Assembly: GCA_020845705.1 (NCBI GenBank)
Contig: JADLFH010000039.1
Span: forward strand, 1 to 44,342
Length of the DNA: 44,342 nt
Direction: 5' to 3'
DNA from: Microthrixaceae bacterium
GTDB lineage: Bacteria; Actinomycetota; Acidimicrobiia; Acidimicrobiales; Microtrichaceae
Notes under the pieces: model-generated
What the model was told of the DNA's origin: nothing
The model's input: only the letters and a program-made list of their open reading frames with translations
Database searches by the model: none
Part shown: positions 1 to 6,833 of the stretch, piece after piece
How positions within the stretch are numbered: position 1 is the stretch's first letter
How the letters are laid out: each line of letters starts with the position of its first letter
Position numbers and translations under genes: made by a program

Positions 1-1
1 C

Positions 2-289
2 GCAGCCCGTGACGGCGGCTGCTACTTCCCGGGATGTGACGCCCAACCCGACGCCTGTCACGCCCACCACATCGACGAATGGCTCGCCGACCTGGGTTGC
101 ACCGACGTCGCCCACATGGTGTTGGCCTGCCCCCACCACCACGGCCTCGCCCACCGAACCGGCTGGCACATCACCCTGCATCCAGACGGGTGGACCGTCA
201 TCGAAACCCCCCACGGCAACCACATCTGGGGCCAACGCCACGGCCGACAACGAACCGGACACCCACCACCGGCACCCGCATCGGGTTGA
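2..289 (+). CDS. HNH endonuclease, C-terminal fragment (13E12/DUF222-type)
   Basis: This is the last 95 codons of a gene whose start lies left of the window. It shows a Cys-rich HNH signature: CYFPGC, then DACHAHHIDEW, then LACPHHHGLAHRTGW. These supply the paired cysteines and the His residues of a zinc-stabilised beta-beta-alpha-metal nuclease fold. The His/Arg/Pro-rich tail and this exact HNH variant are typical of the multicopy DUF222-HNH (13E12 repeat) proteins of Actinobacteria. Their cellular role is not settled, and many copies behave like mobile or decaying genes. The gene is convergent with the rpiB-like gene, 7 nt away. The identity of the domain is clear; the DUF222 N-terminus is assumed, not seen. 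Confidence 0.8.
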   Translation, partial: AARDGGCYFPGCDAQPDACHAHHIDEWLADLGCTDVAHMVLACPHHHGLAHRTGWHITLHPDGWTVIETPHGNHIWGQRHGRQRTGHPPPAPASG

Positions 290-296
290 GTCCTCC

Positions 297-722
297 TCAG
301 CCCTCCAGATCGCGGATCGTCATCACCTCCGATGCGTCCGGAACACCGGCCAGGAAGGCATCGACGATCTCCAACGCGACCGCCGCCGAGGTGAGCCGAA
401 CGCCCAACGCCAACACGTTCGCGTCGTTCCATCGCCGCGCGCCCTCAGCGGTGGCAGCGTCCGCGCACAGCGCGGCTCGCACACCGGGCACCTTGTTGGC
501 GGCGATCGACACGCCCGTGCCGGTCCAACACATCACCACGCCCACATCAGCCGTGCCCTCCGCGACGGCACTTCCCACCCCCCGACCCACTTCGGGCCAC
601 GGTCGGTTCTGCACAACCGCGACCACTTCACCCACCCGGTCGAGGTAACCGCGCACCGAGTCGCTCAACTCGCCCGCCTCGTCCACACCGAACGCGATGC
701 GAGGTCGTCCAGCGTCGGTCAC
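297..722 (-). CDS. rpiB: RpiB/LacA/LacB-family sugar-phosphate isomerase
   Basis: The 141-residue protein starts at a GTG whose GTGA overlaps the TGA stop of the upstream 497-residue gene, so translation is probably coupled. The motif VVMCWTGTGVSIAANKVPGVRAALC near residues 70-95 is the RpiB/LacAB phosphate- and substrate-binding loop, with a Cys at the usual catalytic-base position (MCWTGTG). RANDANVL-type and LALGVR-like segments follow at the expected spacing. The family interconverts ribose-5-phosphate and ribulose-5-phosphate, or related hexose-6-phosphates, in the cytosol. The N-terminus IAFGVDEAGEL replaces the more usual GxDHAG motif: the His after the Asp is missing. Substrate specificity could therefore differ from textbook RpiB. 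Family assignment is firm; the exact sugar is not. Confidence 0.8.
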   Translation of the reverse strand: MTDAGRPRIAFGVDEAGELSDSVRGYLDRVGEVVAVVQNRPWPEVGRGVGSAVAEGTADVGVVMCWTGTGVSIAANKVPGVRAALCADAATAEGARRWNDANVLALGVRLTSAAVALEIVDAFLAGVPDASEVMTIRDLEG

Positions 723-2212
723 GACACCTCTCCGGCACCCGACCCGCCCGAAACGCCCTTCGATCGTCGAGCCCGCCGCGGTATCGCAAGGGGCTGGTCG
801 AAGTTCGCTTCCAACAGCACCTCTCCCGCGCGGCCGTGCCCCACCCATTGCGGGTCGAATGCGGGGGCCGAGAACTGCGGCGCCGCCTCGTATTCGGGAT
901 CCCAGCTCTTCAGCTCCCAAAGCAGAGCCGGGCGCTCGCTGTGCCAACGGAGTGCGAAGCTGACCCTCCCCCATCGAGTGGGCACGTCGGTGGCCTCGAT
1001 CGACACCCCCCGCCAGTCGAGTCGCCACGCACCCAGCAACTCGACTCCGTCGTTGGTGTCCTGCACGAGGCCGCGTACCAGGCCCACCACCATCGACGCG
1101 GCGTCATCACGGTCTCGTCGGCTCTCGGGGCGAACCGGGGGCGAAACCGGGGGCGGCACCGGCACAGCGGCCTGGGGTTCACCGACGGAGGCCAGAAAGG
1201 CGGCAGCCTCCTCCAGTGCCTCGCGCGCCTCGGATCGCAACGCAGGGTCCATCCGTTGCCATCGTCGAGCGACCCGTCGTGCCGCGGCCGCGGTCGCCAG
1301 GGCGACGCCCTCCAGGTGCAAGGAAGGAACCCCGGAGAGCCGCCACGCCGAAAGCGCCGACAGCGAGTCAATCGTCGCGCGATCATCGCCGATCGCCCCC
1401 TTCGACCGTTGCGCGGCCAGCAGCACGTCGGTCGGATCGGCCGCCCCCTCGAACCAGCCGAGGTGCAGAACTGCTCGAAGGTTCCGAGCCACCTGACCCA
1501 GATCGGTTCGGTCGAGCGGTCCGAGCGCGACCTCCGCGGCGGCCCGGCGGACGCGCTCGGCGTCAGGGGACGGAATCGTCCACCCCGCCCCGCGACCGAG
1601 GTGACTCGCCCACCCGGCGCAGAGCTGCGCAACTCCGGGGGCCGCAACATCGACATCGACGAACGGTCCCAGCCGGGTCTCGCACGACTGGGCGTGGGGC
1701 ACCGGAACAACCACGGCCACGTAGCCGGCCAAGGGCGCGTCGGAAATACCGGTGGCGTCCACCACCGCGTCTCGTAGCCCTTCGAGCGAATCGGCGGCCA
1801 CCACCACAGCGGGCGTGCGTGAAAGGGCCATGGCCACCTCGTCGCCCACTCTCACCTCGCTACCCGCGACGGTTACCCCCGACGCCGGACCCAAGACGAA
1901 GGCAACCGCCACCGGCAGGGGCGAGTCGTTGCGTACACCGAGTGCGAGCTGTGGGCTGCCGCCACTGCCGGCGAATGCAAAGGCTGTTCCCACCACGTCG
2001 CCGGAGGGCACCCGGACGGCAGTCTCGACCACCGGTAGGCCATCGACGAGCCGCTGTCGCAGAGTGTGGTCTCCTCGGGGATGATGCCACCGCTGCTCGC
2101 TCGCCACCCACCACTCCACCTGCCAACCGGCCCCGCTGGGGCGAACGCCTCCGGATTGATCGACCGTCGCGGCAGCGCCCGCGCCGATCGTGCCGATGGG
2201 GATGTCATCCAT
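719..2212 (-). CDS. Uncharacterised protein in gpsA-rpiB operon
   Basis: This 497-residue protein was not recognised as a named family. No signal peptide or membrane span is visible, so it is probably cytosolic. Residues about 25-110 look like a beta-sandwich, with VEWWVASEQRWHHPRG, LPVVETAVRVPSGDVV and VRNDSPLPVAVAFVL. This resembles the N-terminal carbohydrate-active beta domains of some glycosidase-like actinobacterial proteins. The middle (about 190-350) is helical and Ala/Arg rich, followed by a Pro-rich linker. The C-terminus contains GRVSFALRWHSERPALLWEL and a Trp-rich strand region. It starts 2 nt after the gpsA stop and overlaps the rpiB-like gene by 4 nt, so it belongs to a three-gene operon around triose and sugar phosphates. 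A carbohydrate-processing role is inference only. Confidence 0.75.
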   Translation of the reverse strand: MDDIPIGTIGAGAAATVDQSGGVRPSGAGWQVEWWVASEQRWHHPRGDHTLRQRLVDGLPVVETAVRVPSGDVVGTAFAFAGSGGSPQLALGVRNDSPLPVAVAFVLGPASGVTVAGSEVRVGDEVAMALSRTPAVVVAADSLEGLRDAVVDATGISDAPLAGYVAVVVPVPHAQSCETRLGPFVDVDVAAPGVAQLCAGWASHLGRGAGWTIPSPDAERVRRAAAEVALGPLDRTDLGQVARNLRAVLHLGWFEGAADPTDVLLAAQRSKGAIGDDRATIDSLSALSAWRLSGVPSLHLEGVALATAAAARRVARRWQRMDPALRSEAREALEEAAAFLASVGEPQAAVPVPPPVSPPVRPESRRDRDDAASMVVGLVRGLVQDTNDGVELLGAWRLDWRGVSIEATDVPTRWGRVSFALRWHSERPALLWELKSWDPEYEAAPQFSAPAFDPQWVGHGRAGEVLLEANFDQPLAIPRRARRSKGVSGGSGAGEVS

Positions 2213-2214
2213 GG

Positions 2215-3225
2215 TCAGAAGCTGAGTGCGTGGTGTTCGAGCCGGGAGCCGTCATGGCGGAGGAGGCCACGATAGGCGTCCTCGGCTGTAGCCCCTTCGT
2301 GACAGACGGCTCGCACCTCTGAGGAGATCGGCATCTGGATACCGCGCTCCTCGGCAAGTTGCACCACCACCGCGCAGGTCTTGACCCCCTCGGCCACCAT
2401 GCGCATGTCCGCGATCACCTCTTCGATGCTGCGACCCCGGCCGAGCTGCTCGCCGACGTGACGGTTGCGGCTCTGGGGCGACATGCAGGTGGCGAGGAGA
2501 TCGCCCAATCCCGCCAGACCGGCGAAGGTGACGGCCTGTCCGCCCATCGATTCGCCCAGACGTGACAGCTCGTTGAGACCACGGGTGATGACAGCCGCCT
2601 TGGTGTTGTCGCCGGCGCCGAGCCCGTCGGCCATCCCCGCTGCGATCGCGATCACGTTCTTGAATGCACCGCCCAGCTCGCAGCCGATCACGTCGGGGTT
2701 CGTGTACACCCGGAACAGGCGCGTGTTGAAGATCTGCTGGAGGTGATCGGCGACCACGGGGTCATGGGTTGCGACCACCGACGCGGCGGCGTCGCCGGCG
2801 AGGATCTCCTTCGCCAGGTTCGGCCCGGTCAGCACGGCAACCGGATGGCCGGGTAGCACCTGGTTCGCGACCTCACTCATCCGAGCTCGGGTTCCCTGTT
2901 CCAGGCCCTTGGTCAAGCTCACCACCGGAACCCATGCGCGAATGTGTCCGGCGACCTCCTCGAGTGTGTCGCGAAAGGAGTGCGACGGGACGCCCATCAC
3001 GATCACGTCCGCGTTCTGAACGACCGCGGCCATGTCGGCATCGGCCCGCAGGTCGGGGTGCAGCTCGAACCCGTCGAGATACCGCGAGTTCGTGTGCCGG
3101 GAGTTGACCTCCTCACAGGTGTCCTCGCGACGGGCCCACAACGTGGTCGGAGCATTGTGCGCAGCCAGGTGCGCCACAGTCGTCCCCCACGACCCACCGC
3201 CGATTACAGCGACGCGGATGTGCAT
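2215..3225 (-). CDS. gpsA: Glycerol-3-phosphate dehydrogenase [NAD(P)+]
   Basis: GpsA reduces dihydroxyacetone phosphate to sn-glycerol-3-phosphate, the backbone for phospholipid synthesis, using NAD(P)H in the cytosol. The 336-residue length is standard. Visible motifs are the Rossmann loop GGGSWGTTVAHLAAHN near the start, SLTKGLE, LTGPNLAKEI, and GAFKNVIAIAAGMADGLGAGDNTKAA with the catalytic Lys. The NELSRLGESMGG and FAGLAGLGDLLATC blocks typical of GpsA follow. It is the first gene of the gpsA-unknown-rpiB operon. A TACAGT hexamer lies 6 nt upstream of the ATG with no Shine-Dalgarno, so the mRNA is probably leaderless. The gene is divergent from the tad-like cluster. Confidence 0.97.
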   Translation of the reverse strand: MHIRVAVIGGGSWGTTVAHLAAHNAPTTLWARREDTCEEVNSRHTNSRYLDGFELHPDLRADADMAAVVQNADVIVMGVPSHSFRDTLEEVAGHIRAWVPVVSLTKGLEQGTRARMSEVANQVLPGHPVAVLTGPNLAKEILAGDAAASVVATHDPVVADHLQQIFNTRLFRVYTNPDVIGCELGGAFKNVIAIAAGMADGLGAGDNTKAAVITRGLNELSRLGESMGGQAVTFAGLAGLGDLLATCMSPQSRNRHVGEQLGRGRSIEEVIADMRMVAEGVKTCAVVVQLAEERGIQMPISSEVRAVCHEGATAEDAYRGLLRHDGSRLEHHALSF

Positions 3226-3231
3226 GACGGC

Positions 3232-3237
3232 ACTGTA
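3232..3237 (-). promoter_or_regulatory. -10-like hexamer of gpsA (leaderless)
   Basis: TACAGT reads toward gpsA and ends 6 nt before its ATG. There is no Shine-Dalgarno sequence, and the spacing fits transcription starting at or next to the A of ATG. The same arrangement recurs before many genes in this window. Confidence 0.55.
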
Positions 3238-3315
3238 GGTGAGAGCTGTCGGAGCGACGGGTTGGGCGGAATTGCCCAGCGTCTCACGACAACTGAACCT
3301 TATGTAGCCGCCCCA

Positions 3316-3339
3316 AGTGCCGACACACTCCTAGGCACT
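3316..3339. repeat. Inverted repeat abutting the tadE-like start
   Basis: AGTGCC and GGCACT are perfect 6-bp arms separated by 12 nt, and the right arm touches the ATG of the first TadE-like gene. It could be an operator or a small 5' hairpin, but six-base arms can arise by chance. Confidence 0.3.
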
Positions 3340-3951
3340 ATGTTCCGCAGGCAGCACGAACGAACCGAGCGACGAGGGGGCGAGCGCGGTGCCGCGCTCG
3401 CCGAGTTCGCGTTCTGTTTCCCCGTGTTCCTGCTGCTCATGATGGCCGTGGTCGACATGGGCGTGAACTACGGCGACAAGGTAGAGACCGCCCACGCCGC
3501 GCGTGAAGCCGCGCGCGCCGGGAGCGTGTCGAAGGTCGGCAACGACTCCAGCTGCTCCATCACCGCGGCATCCACCCCGCCCACGCTCACCAGACAGCTC
3601 TTCTGCCTGGCCAAGGCCCGCACCCACATGGATCCCACAGACGTGCGGGTCAAGGTCTTCTACGAGGGAGTCAACGGGAAGCTCACCACGAACTACCAGC
3701 CGGCGGCTGCGGGAAGCTCCAGCACCGCCACGATCGTCGTGTGCGTCCAGAGCCGGGCGGAATCGTTGAGCGGGCTGCTCGGCCCCTTCCTCGACGACAA
3801 GGTCCACGAGTCCAAGTCGCTCATCAAGACGGGCCTGCCTGCGGCAACCGCCTCGGGCCAGTATCCGACGGCTGCGGAAGAGACCCCGATCCCCGGCCAC
3901 GATTGGTCGTTCTGCAGCGCTGAGGACCCTGTTGGGACGGACGCGGCATGA
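3340..3951 (+). CDS. TadE-like pilus/secretion-associated protein
   Basis: The 203-residue protein has a short basic N-terminus (RRQHERTERRGGERG), then the TadE-type hydrophobic segment with its conserved Glu (AALAEFAFCFPVFLLLMMAVVDMG). VETAHAAREAARAGSV follows, typical of TadE pseudopilins. Residues from about 55 on form an extracytoplasmic domain with several Cys that could form disulfides. TadE-like proteins are processed by a prepilin peptidase and act with Flp/Tad type IV pili or related surface assemblies. The ATG at 3340 was chosen because it immediately precedes the basic stretch. The TGA overlaps the next start (ATGA). Function beyond family membership is inferred. Confidence 0.85.
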   Translation: MFRRQHERTERRGGERGAALAEFAFCFPVFLLLMMAVVDMGVNYGDKVETAHAAREAARAGSVSKVGNDSSCSITAASTPPTLTRQLFCLAKARTHMDPTDVRVKVFYEGVNGKLTTNYQPAAAGSSSTATIVVCVQSRAESLSGLLGPFLDDKVHESKSLIKTGLPAATASGQYPTAAEETPIPGHDWSFCSAEDPVGTDAA

Positions 3952-4541
3952 ACCCTCCTCGAACCCGATCCAGGTGCTTCGGCAGGCGTCGAAACGAACG
4001 CGGCGCGGTGCTCGTGGAGCTCGCGCTTTGTGCAGCGCTACTCATCGTCATCACCCTCGGCATCGTGGACTACGGCACGCTCTTCACCGACAAGATCTCC
4101 CTGAAGGGTGGCGTCCGTGAAGCGGTGTGGAACGGGGGTCGTCAGATCTTCGGATCCGCGGTCGACTGCGGACTGTCCGGCGTCGGAACCACGCCGAACC
4201 CGACAGGCGATCTGAACACCAAGCGGCTGATGTGCATGGCGAAGACCCGCTCGGACCTCCCGTCGTCGCAGATGCGTGTGAAGGTCGAGTTCGTGAACAT
4301 CGAGTCGCCTGCGACGCCGGGTACCTATGCGCCCGGGTCGGGCCTCATGGTCTGCATCATGCGCCAGGCACACTCGGTCTCGGGGCTGTTCAGCTTCACC
4401 CTCGACAACACCTACCAGACAGCGAAGTTGGTGGGTCTCATCCAGAACGCTTCGGCGCCCGGGCTCACCGAACTCGCAGAGACGCCGTTCACGGGCCAGA
4501 ACTGGAACTTCTGCGACCCGACCGCAGCCGCCTCGACGTGA
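3948..4541 (+). CDS. TadE-like protein, second copy
   Basis: This 197-residue protein is translationally coupled to the preceding TadE-like gene through ATGA. It has the same design: a basic N-terminus (RSRCFGRRRNERG), a hydrophobic helix carrying the conserved Glu (AVLVELALCAALLIVITLGIVDYG), and a Cys-containing exported domain of about 150 residues. The two proteins align over the whole length, for example DLPSSQMRVKVEFVNIE against DPTDVRVKVFYEGVN, and both end in a W-[NS]-F-C motif. They look like a tandem duplication and may form a heterodimeric minor pseudopilin pair. No pilus ATPase (TadA), TadB/C or secretin gene is present in the window. Confidence 0.82.
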   Translation: MNPPRTRSRCFGRRRNERGAVLVELALCAALLIVITLGIVDYGTLFTDKISLKGGVREAVWNGGRQIFGSAVDCGLSGVGTTPNPTGDLNTKRLMCMAKTRSDLPSSQMRVKVEFVNIESPATPGTYAPGSGLMVCIMRQAHSVSGLFSFTLDNTYQTAKLVGLIQNASAPGLTELAETPFTGQNWNFCDPTAAAST

Positions 4542-4563
4542 ACGACCAAACGGAGACCATGCG

Positions 4564-5448
4564 ATGAGCAACATCGAAGCCACAAGGCGTCGACATCTCG
4601 GCGAGGCCGGCGCTCCGACACCGTCGCGCTGTCGGGGTGAGGGCGGTGCGATCCTCGCGCTCACCGCGATCGCCATGATCGGTGTGTTGGCGTTCGCCTC
4701 GCTGGCAGTGGACATAGGCATGATCCGCTCCAAGCGGGCCGTCTACCAACACGCAGCGGACACCGCCGCGCTCGTCGGCGGCTGGCACCTGTCCAAGATC
4801 GTGAACCCGGGCGACCCAGCCCAGCTCGCCGCCGGGCTGCAAGCAGCCTCCGACGCCATGAAGAAGACGGTCCAGGCGAACCTCGGGTTGTCAGCCTCCG
4901 ATTGGGCCAACTGCAACGACGTCGGTCACCTCACCTACTCGGCGACGACCGACACCTCGATCAGCAACAACTGCCTGAGCTTCAATCCCTTTGCCACACC
5001 GCGCCAGACCCGCATCCGCCTGCCTAACCTCACGGTGGATCATGCGTTCGGTGTCGGAACATCCACGTTGTCGGCCTCGGCCGGCACCGAGGGAAGCGCA
5101 TGCGACCCCTCAGTCGATGTCTGCACGACCACGACCACTACGACTCGTCCCACCACCACGACGACCATCCGCTCGACCACGACAACCACCCGGCCTTCGA
5201 CGACCACGACCAGGCCGGCGACCACGACCACCATCACCCGGGTCACCACCACCACCAGACCGAGAACCACCACGACCAGGCCGAGAACCACCACCACCAG
5301 GCCGAGAACCACCACCACCATTCCTCGAGTCACCACAACCACCAGGCCCAGGACGACAACCACCACCACCCGACCACGCACCACCACCACGAGGCCGACC
5401 ACGACCACGAGGCCCACCACGACCACGATGCTCGACCTGGGAAGCTGA
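4564..5448 (+). CDS. TadG-like protein with Thr/Pro/Arg mucin-like tail
   Basis: This 294-residue protein starts at an ATG 7 nt after a GGAGA Shine-Dalgarno. A basic N-terminus is followed by GEGGAILALTAIAMIGVLAFASLAVDIGMI and RAVYQHAADTAALVGG. These are the TadG (pilus assembly, Tad_N) transmembrane segment and the conserved Gln/Ala-Asp helix. An exported domain of about 110 residues follows. The last 101 codons before the MLDLGS end are an almost pure Thr/Arg/Pro repeat (heptads such as RPRTTTT). This tail is likely extended and surface exposed, and resembles glycosylated mucin-like stalks. The von Willebrand A domain of full-length TadG is absent. It is the last gene of the tad-like cluster. 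Confidence 0.82.
   Translation: MSNIEATRRRHLGEAGAPTPSRCRGEGGAILALTAIAMIGVLAFASLAVDIGMIRSKRAVYQHAADTAALVGGWHLSKIVNPGDPAQLAAGLQAASDAMKKTVQANLGLSASDWANCNDVGHLTYSATTDTSISNNCLSFNPFATPRQTRIRLPNLTVDHAFGVGTSTLSASAGTEGSACDPSVDVCTTTTTTTRPTTTTTIRSTTTTTRPSTTTTRPATTTTITRVTTTTRPRTTTTRPRTTTTRPRTTTTIPRVTTTTRPRTTTTTTRPRTTTTRPTTTTRPTTTTMLDLGS
5125..5427 (+). repeat. Thr-rich coding tandem repeat
   Basis: Degenerate ACC/ACG-rich repeats of about 21 nt encode RPRTTTT-type heptads and shorter TTTTRP units for 101 codons inside the TadG-like gene. Such arrays are prone to length change by slippage or recombination. On the opposite strand they give artificial poly-Val reading frames. Confidence 0.85.
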
Positions 5449-5458
5449 ACGACCGCCG

Positions 5459-5464
5459 TACACT
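5459..5464 (+). promoter_or_regulatory. -10-like hexamer of cofC (leaderless)
   Basis: TACACT ends 7 nt before the GTG start of cofC, with no Shine-Dalgarno between. This gives the cofC-LmbE pair its own promoter, separate from the upstream tad-like genes. Confidence 0.5.
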
Positions 5465-5471
5465 TCCAACC

Positions 5472-6071
5472 GTGTCGGAGGCCGCGATCGTTCCAATCCG
5501 CGGGTTCCGCAACGCCAAACGGCGTCTCGACCCGATCCTCGATCCAGCGCAACGGGAGTCCCTCGCACGCGACCTGGCAATCGGCGTCCTGAGCGCTCTC
5601 GCCGCCACACCAACCTTCGTCGTCACCGATGACGACGACGTCGCACAGATCGCTCAGGGACTGGGCGCGGCGGTGGTGGACGACCGCGAGCGGAGTCTCG
5701 ATCTCGCCGTTGAAGCCGGCGTCGAAATGGCTCGTGCCGAGGGATTCGACCGGCTGCTGATCGCGCACGCGGACCTGCCGTTCCCCGAGTCACTCGGCGG
5801 GCTCGGCTCCGACATCGAACCGAACGACGTGTTGCTCGTGCCCGATCGCCACCACGACGGAACCAACGTGATCGTGCTGGCAGCGGACGTGCCGTTCCGC
5901 TTCGCATACGGTCCGGCATCCTTCAGTCGCCACCTGGCCGAGGCCCGGCGGTTGGGATGCCGCGCAGTGGTGGTGGAGGACTCACCGCTCGGGTGGGACA
6001 TCGATGTTCCCGACGACCTGGCAACGCCGCCGGAGTGGGGGCCCACCTCGTGGATGCTTCAGCGGCAGTGA
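5472..6071 (+). CDS. cofC: 2-phospho-L-lactate (or PEP) guanylyltransferase, F420 biosynthesis
   Basis: CofC/FbiD activates phosphoenolpyruvate or 2-phospholactate with GTP to give the precursor of coenzyme F420. The 199-residue protein has the nucleotidyltransferase start AAIVPIRGFRNAKRRLDPIL, with the Lys/Arg GTP-binding loop, and TFVVTDDDDVAQIAQGLGA. RLLIAHADLPFP (the metal-binding Asp region) and LLVPDRHHDGTNVIVL with FRFAYGPASFSRHL are CofC signatures. The GTG start leaves only four residues before the first beta strand and follows a TACACT -10-like hexamer. The other F420 genes (cofD/fbiA, fbiB, fbiC) are not in this window. The stop overlaps the next gene. Confidence 0.93.
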   Translation: MSEAAIVPIRGFRNAKRRLDPILDPAQRESLARDLAIGVLSALAATPTFVVTDDDDVAQIAQGLGAAVVDDRERSLDLAVEAGVEMARAEGFDRLLIAHADLPFPESLGGLGSDIEPNDVLLVPDRHHDGTNVIVLAADVPFRFAYGPASFSRHLAEARRLGCRAVVVEDSPLGWDIDVPDDLATPPEWGPTSWMLQRQ

Positions 6072-6811
6072 GCCCGACGCTCAGCTCCATCGAGGCACCC
6101 CGACTGGCGCTCGCGATCGCGGCTCACCCCGACGATGTCGAGTTCGGCTGCGGTGCCACCCTCGCCCGCTGGGCCGCGGTCGGCACCGAGATCGTCCACG
6201 TGATCTGCACCGACGGCTCGAAGGGCACCTGGGACACCACGGCCGACCTGGATGCACTCGTGACGCGACGTCGCGACGAGCAGCGCTCGGCTTCCCGAGC
6301 GTTGGGCGGCAGTGGTGTCGTGGAATTCCTGGGGTGCATCGATGGTGAGTTGGACGCCGACATCGCCACACGTCGGCTGGTGGCCGCCACGATCCGCAAG
6401 CATCGACCCGAGGTGGTCTTCGGCCACGACCCGTGGAAGCGGTACCGACTGCACCCGGATCACCGAGCCGCGGGTTGGCTGGCGGTCGACGGGGTGGTCG
6501 CCGCCCGAGATCCGCATTTCTTCCCCGACCTACCGCATCCCCCTCACCGCCCACACACGCTTCTGTTGTTCGAGGCCGACGAACCCGATGTCGTCGAGGT
6601 GGCCGACGAGACCTCCCTCGCGGCGCGCTGTGCGGCGCTGGAGGCGCACCGCTCCCAGTTCGAGACCACCCACTTCCACCTGCTCGACGAAGGCGGCGCC
6701 ACCGACGAGCTGGAGGCATTTCGGGCCCGGGAGCGCGACAAGCTGGCCGAGATGGGCGCACTCGCCGGCGTACCGCTGGGCGAGGCCTTCAAGCGGATCT
6801 CGACCCTCTAG
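6068..6811 (+). CDS. LmbE/PIG-L family N-acetylglucosaminyl deacetylase-like hydrolase
   Basis: This 247-residue zinc-hydrolase-fold protein has the family hallmark AIAAHPDDVEFGCGATLARW near the N-terminus and a second metal-ligand block, RLHPDHRAAGW, at about residue 140. LVTRRRDEQRSASRALGG and the VVFGHDPW strand are also typical. Members remove acetyl or other acyl groups from GlcNAc-type substrates; MshB and Mca in mycothiol metabolism are the actinobacterial examples. The GTG start overlaps the cofC stop (GTGA), implying coupled translation. Another in-frame GTG 18 nt upstream is possible. The physiological substrate cannot be read from the sequence. The pairing with cofC is noteworthy. 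Confidence 0.88.
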   Translation: MSPTLSSIEAPRLALAIAAHPDDVEFGCGATLARWAAVGTEIVHVICTDGSKGTWDTTADLDALVTRRRDEQRSASRALGGSGVVEFLGCIDGELDADIATRRLVAATIRKHRPEVVFGHDPWKRYRLHPDHRAAGWLAVDGVVAARDPHFFPDLPHPPHRPHTLLLFEADEPDVVEVADETSLAARCAALEAHRSQFETTHFHLLDEGGATDELEAFRARERDKLAEMGALAGVPLGEAFKRISTL

Positions 6812-6833
6812 CGGCGGGCCGGCTGAGGGATCC

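Noticed and set aside
3331..3336. CCTAGG/TAGGCA as a -10 for the tadE-like gene
   Set aside because: It would end within 3-4 nt of the ATG, too close for transcription initiation before the start codon.
5100..5471. Longer N-terminus for cofC reaching into the Thr repeat
   Set aside because: That part would be a His-rich out-of-frame reading of the repeat. The GTG at 5472 precedes the first CofC strand and follows a -10-like hexamer.
5040..5768. Poly-valine-rich reading frames opposite the Thr repeat
   Set aside because: They are antisense shadows of the ACC/ACG codon repeat in the TadG-like gene and have no start context or domain.
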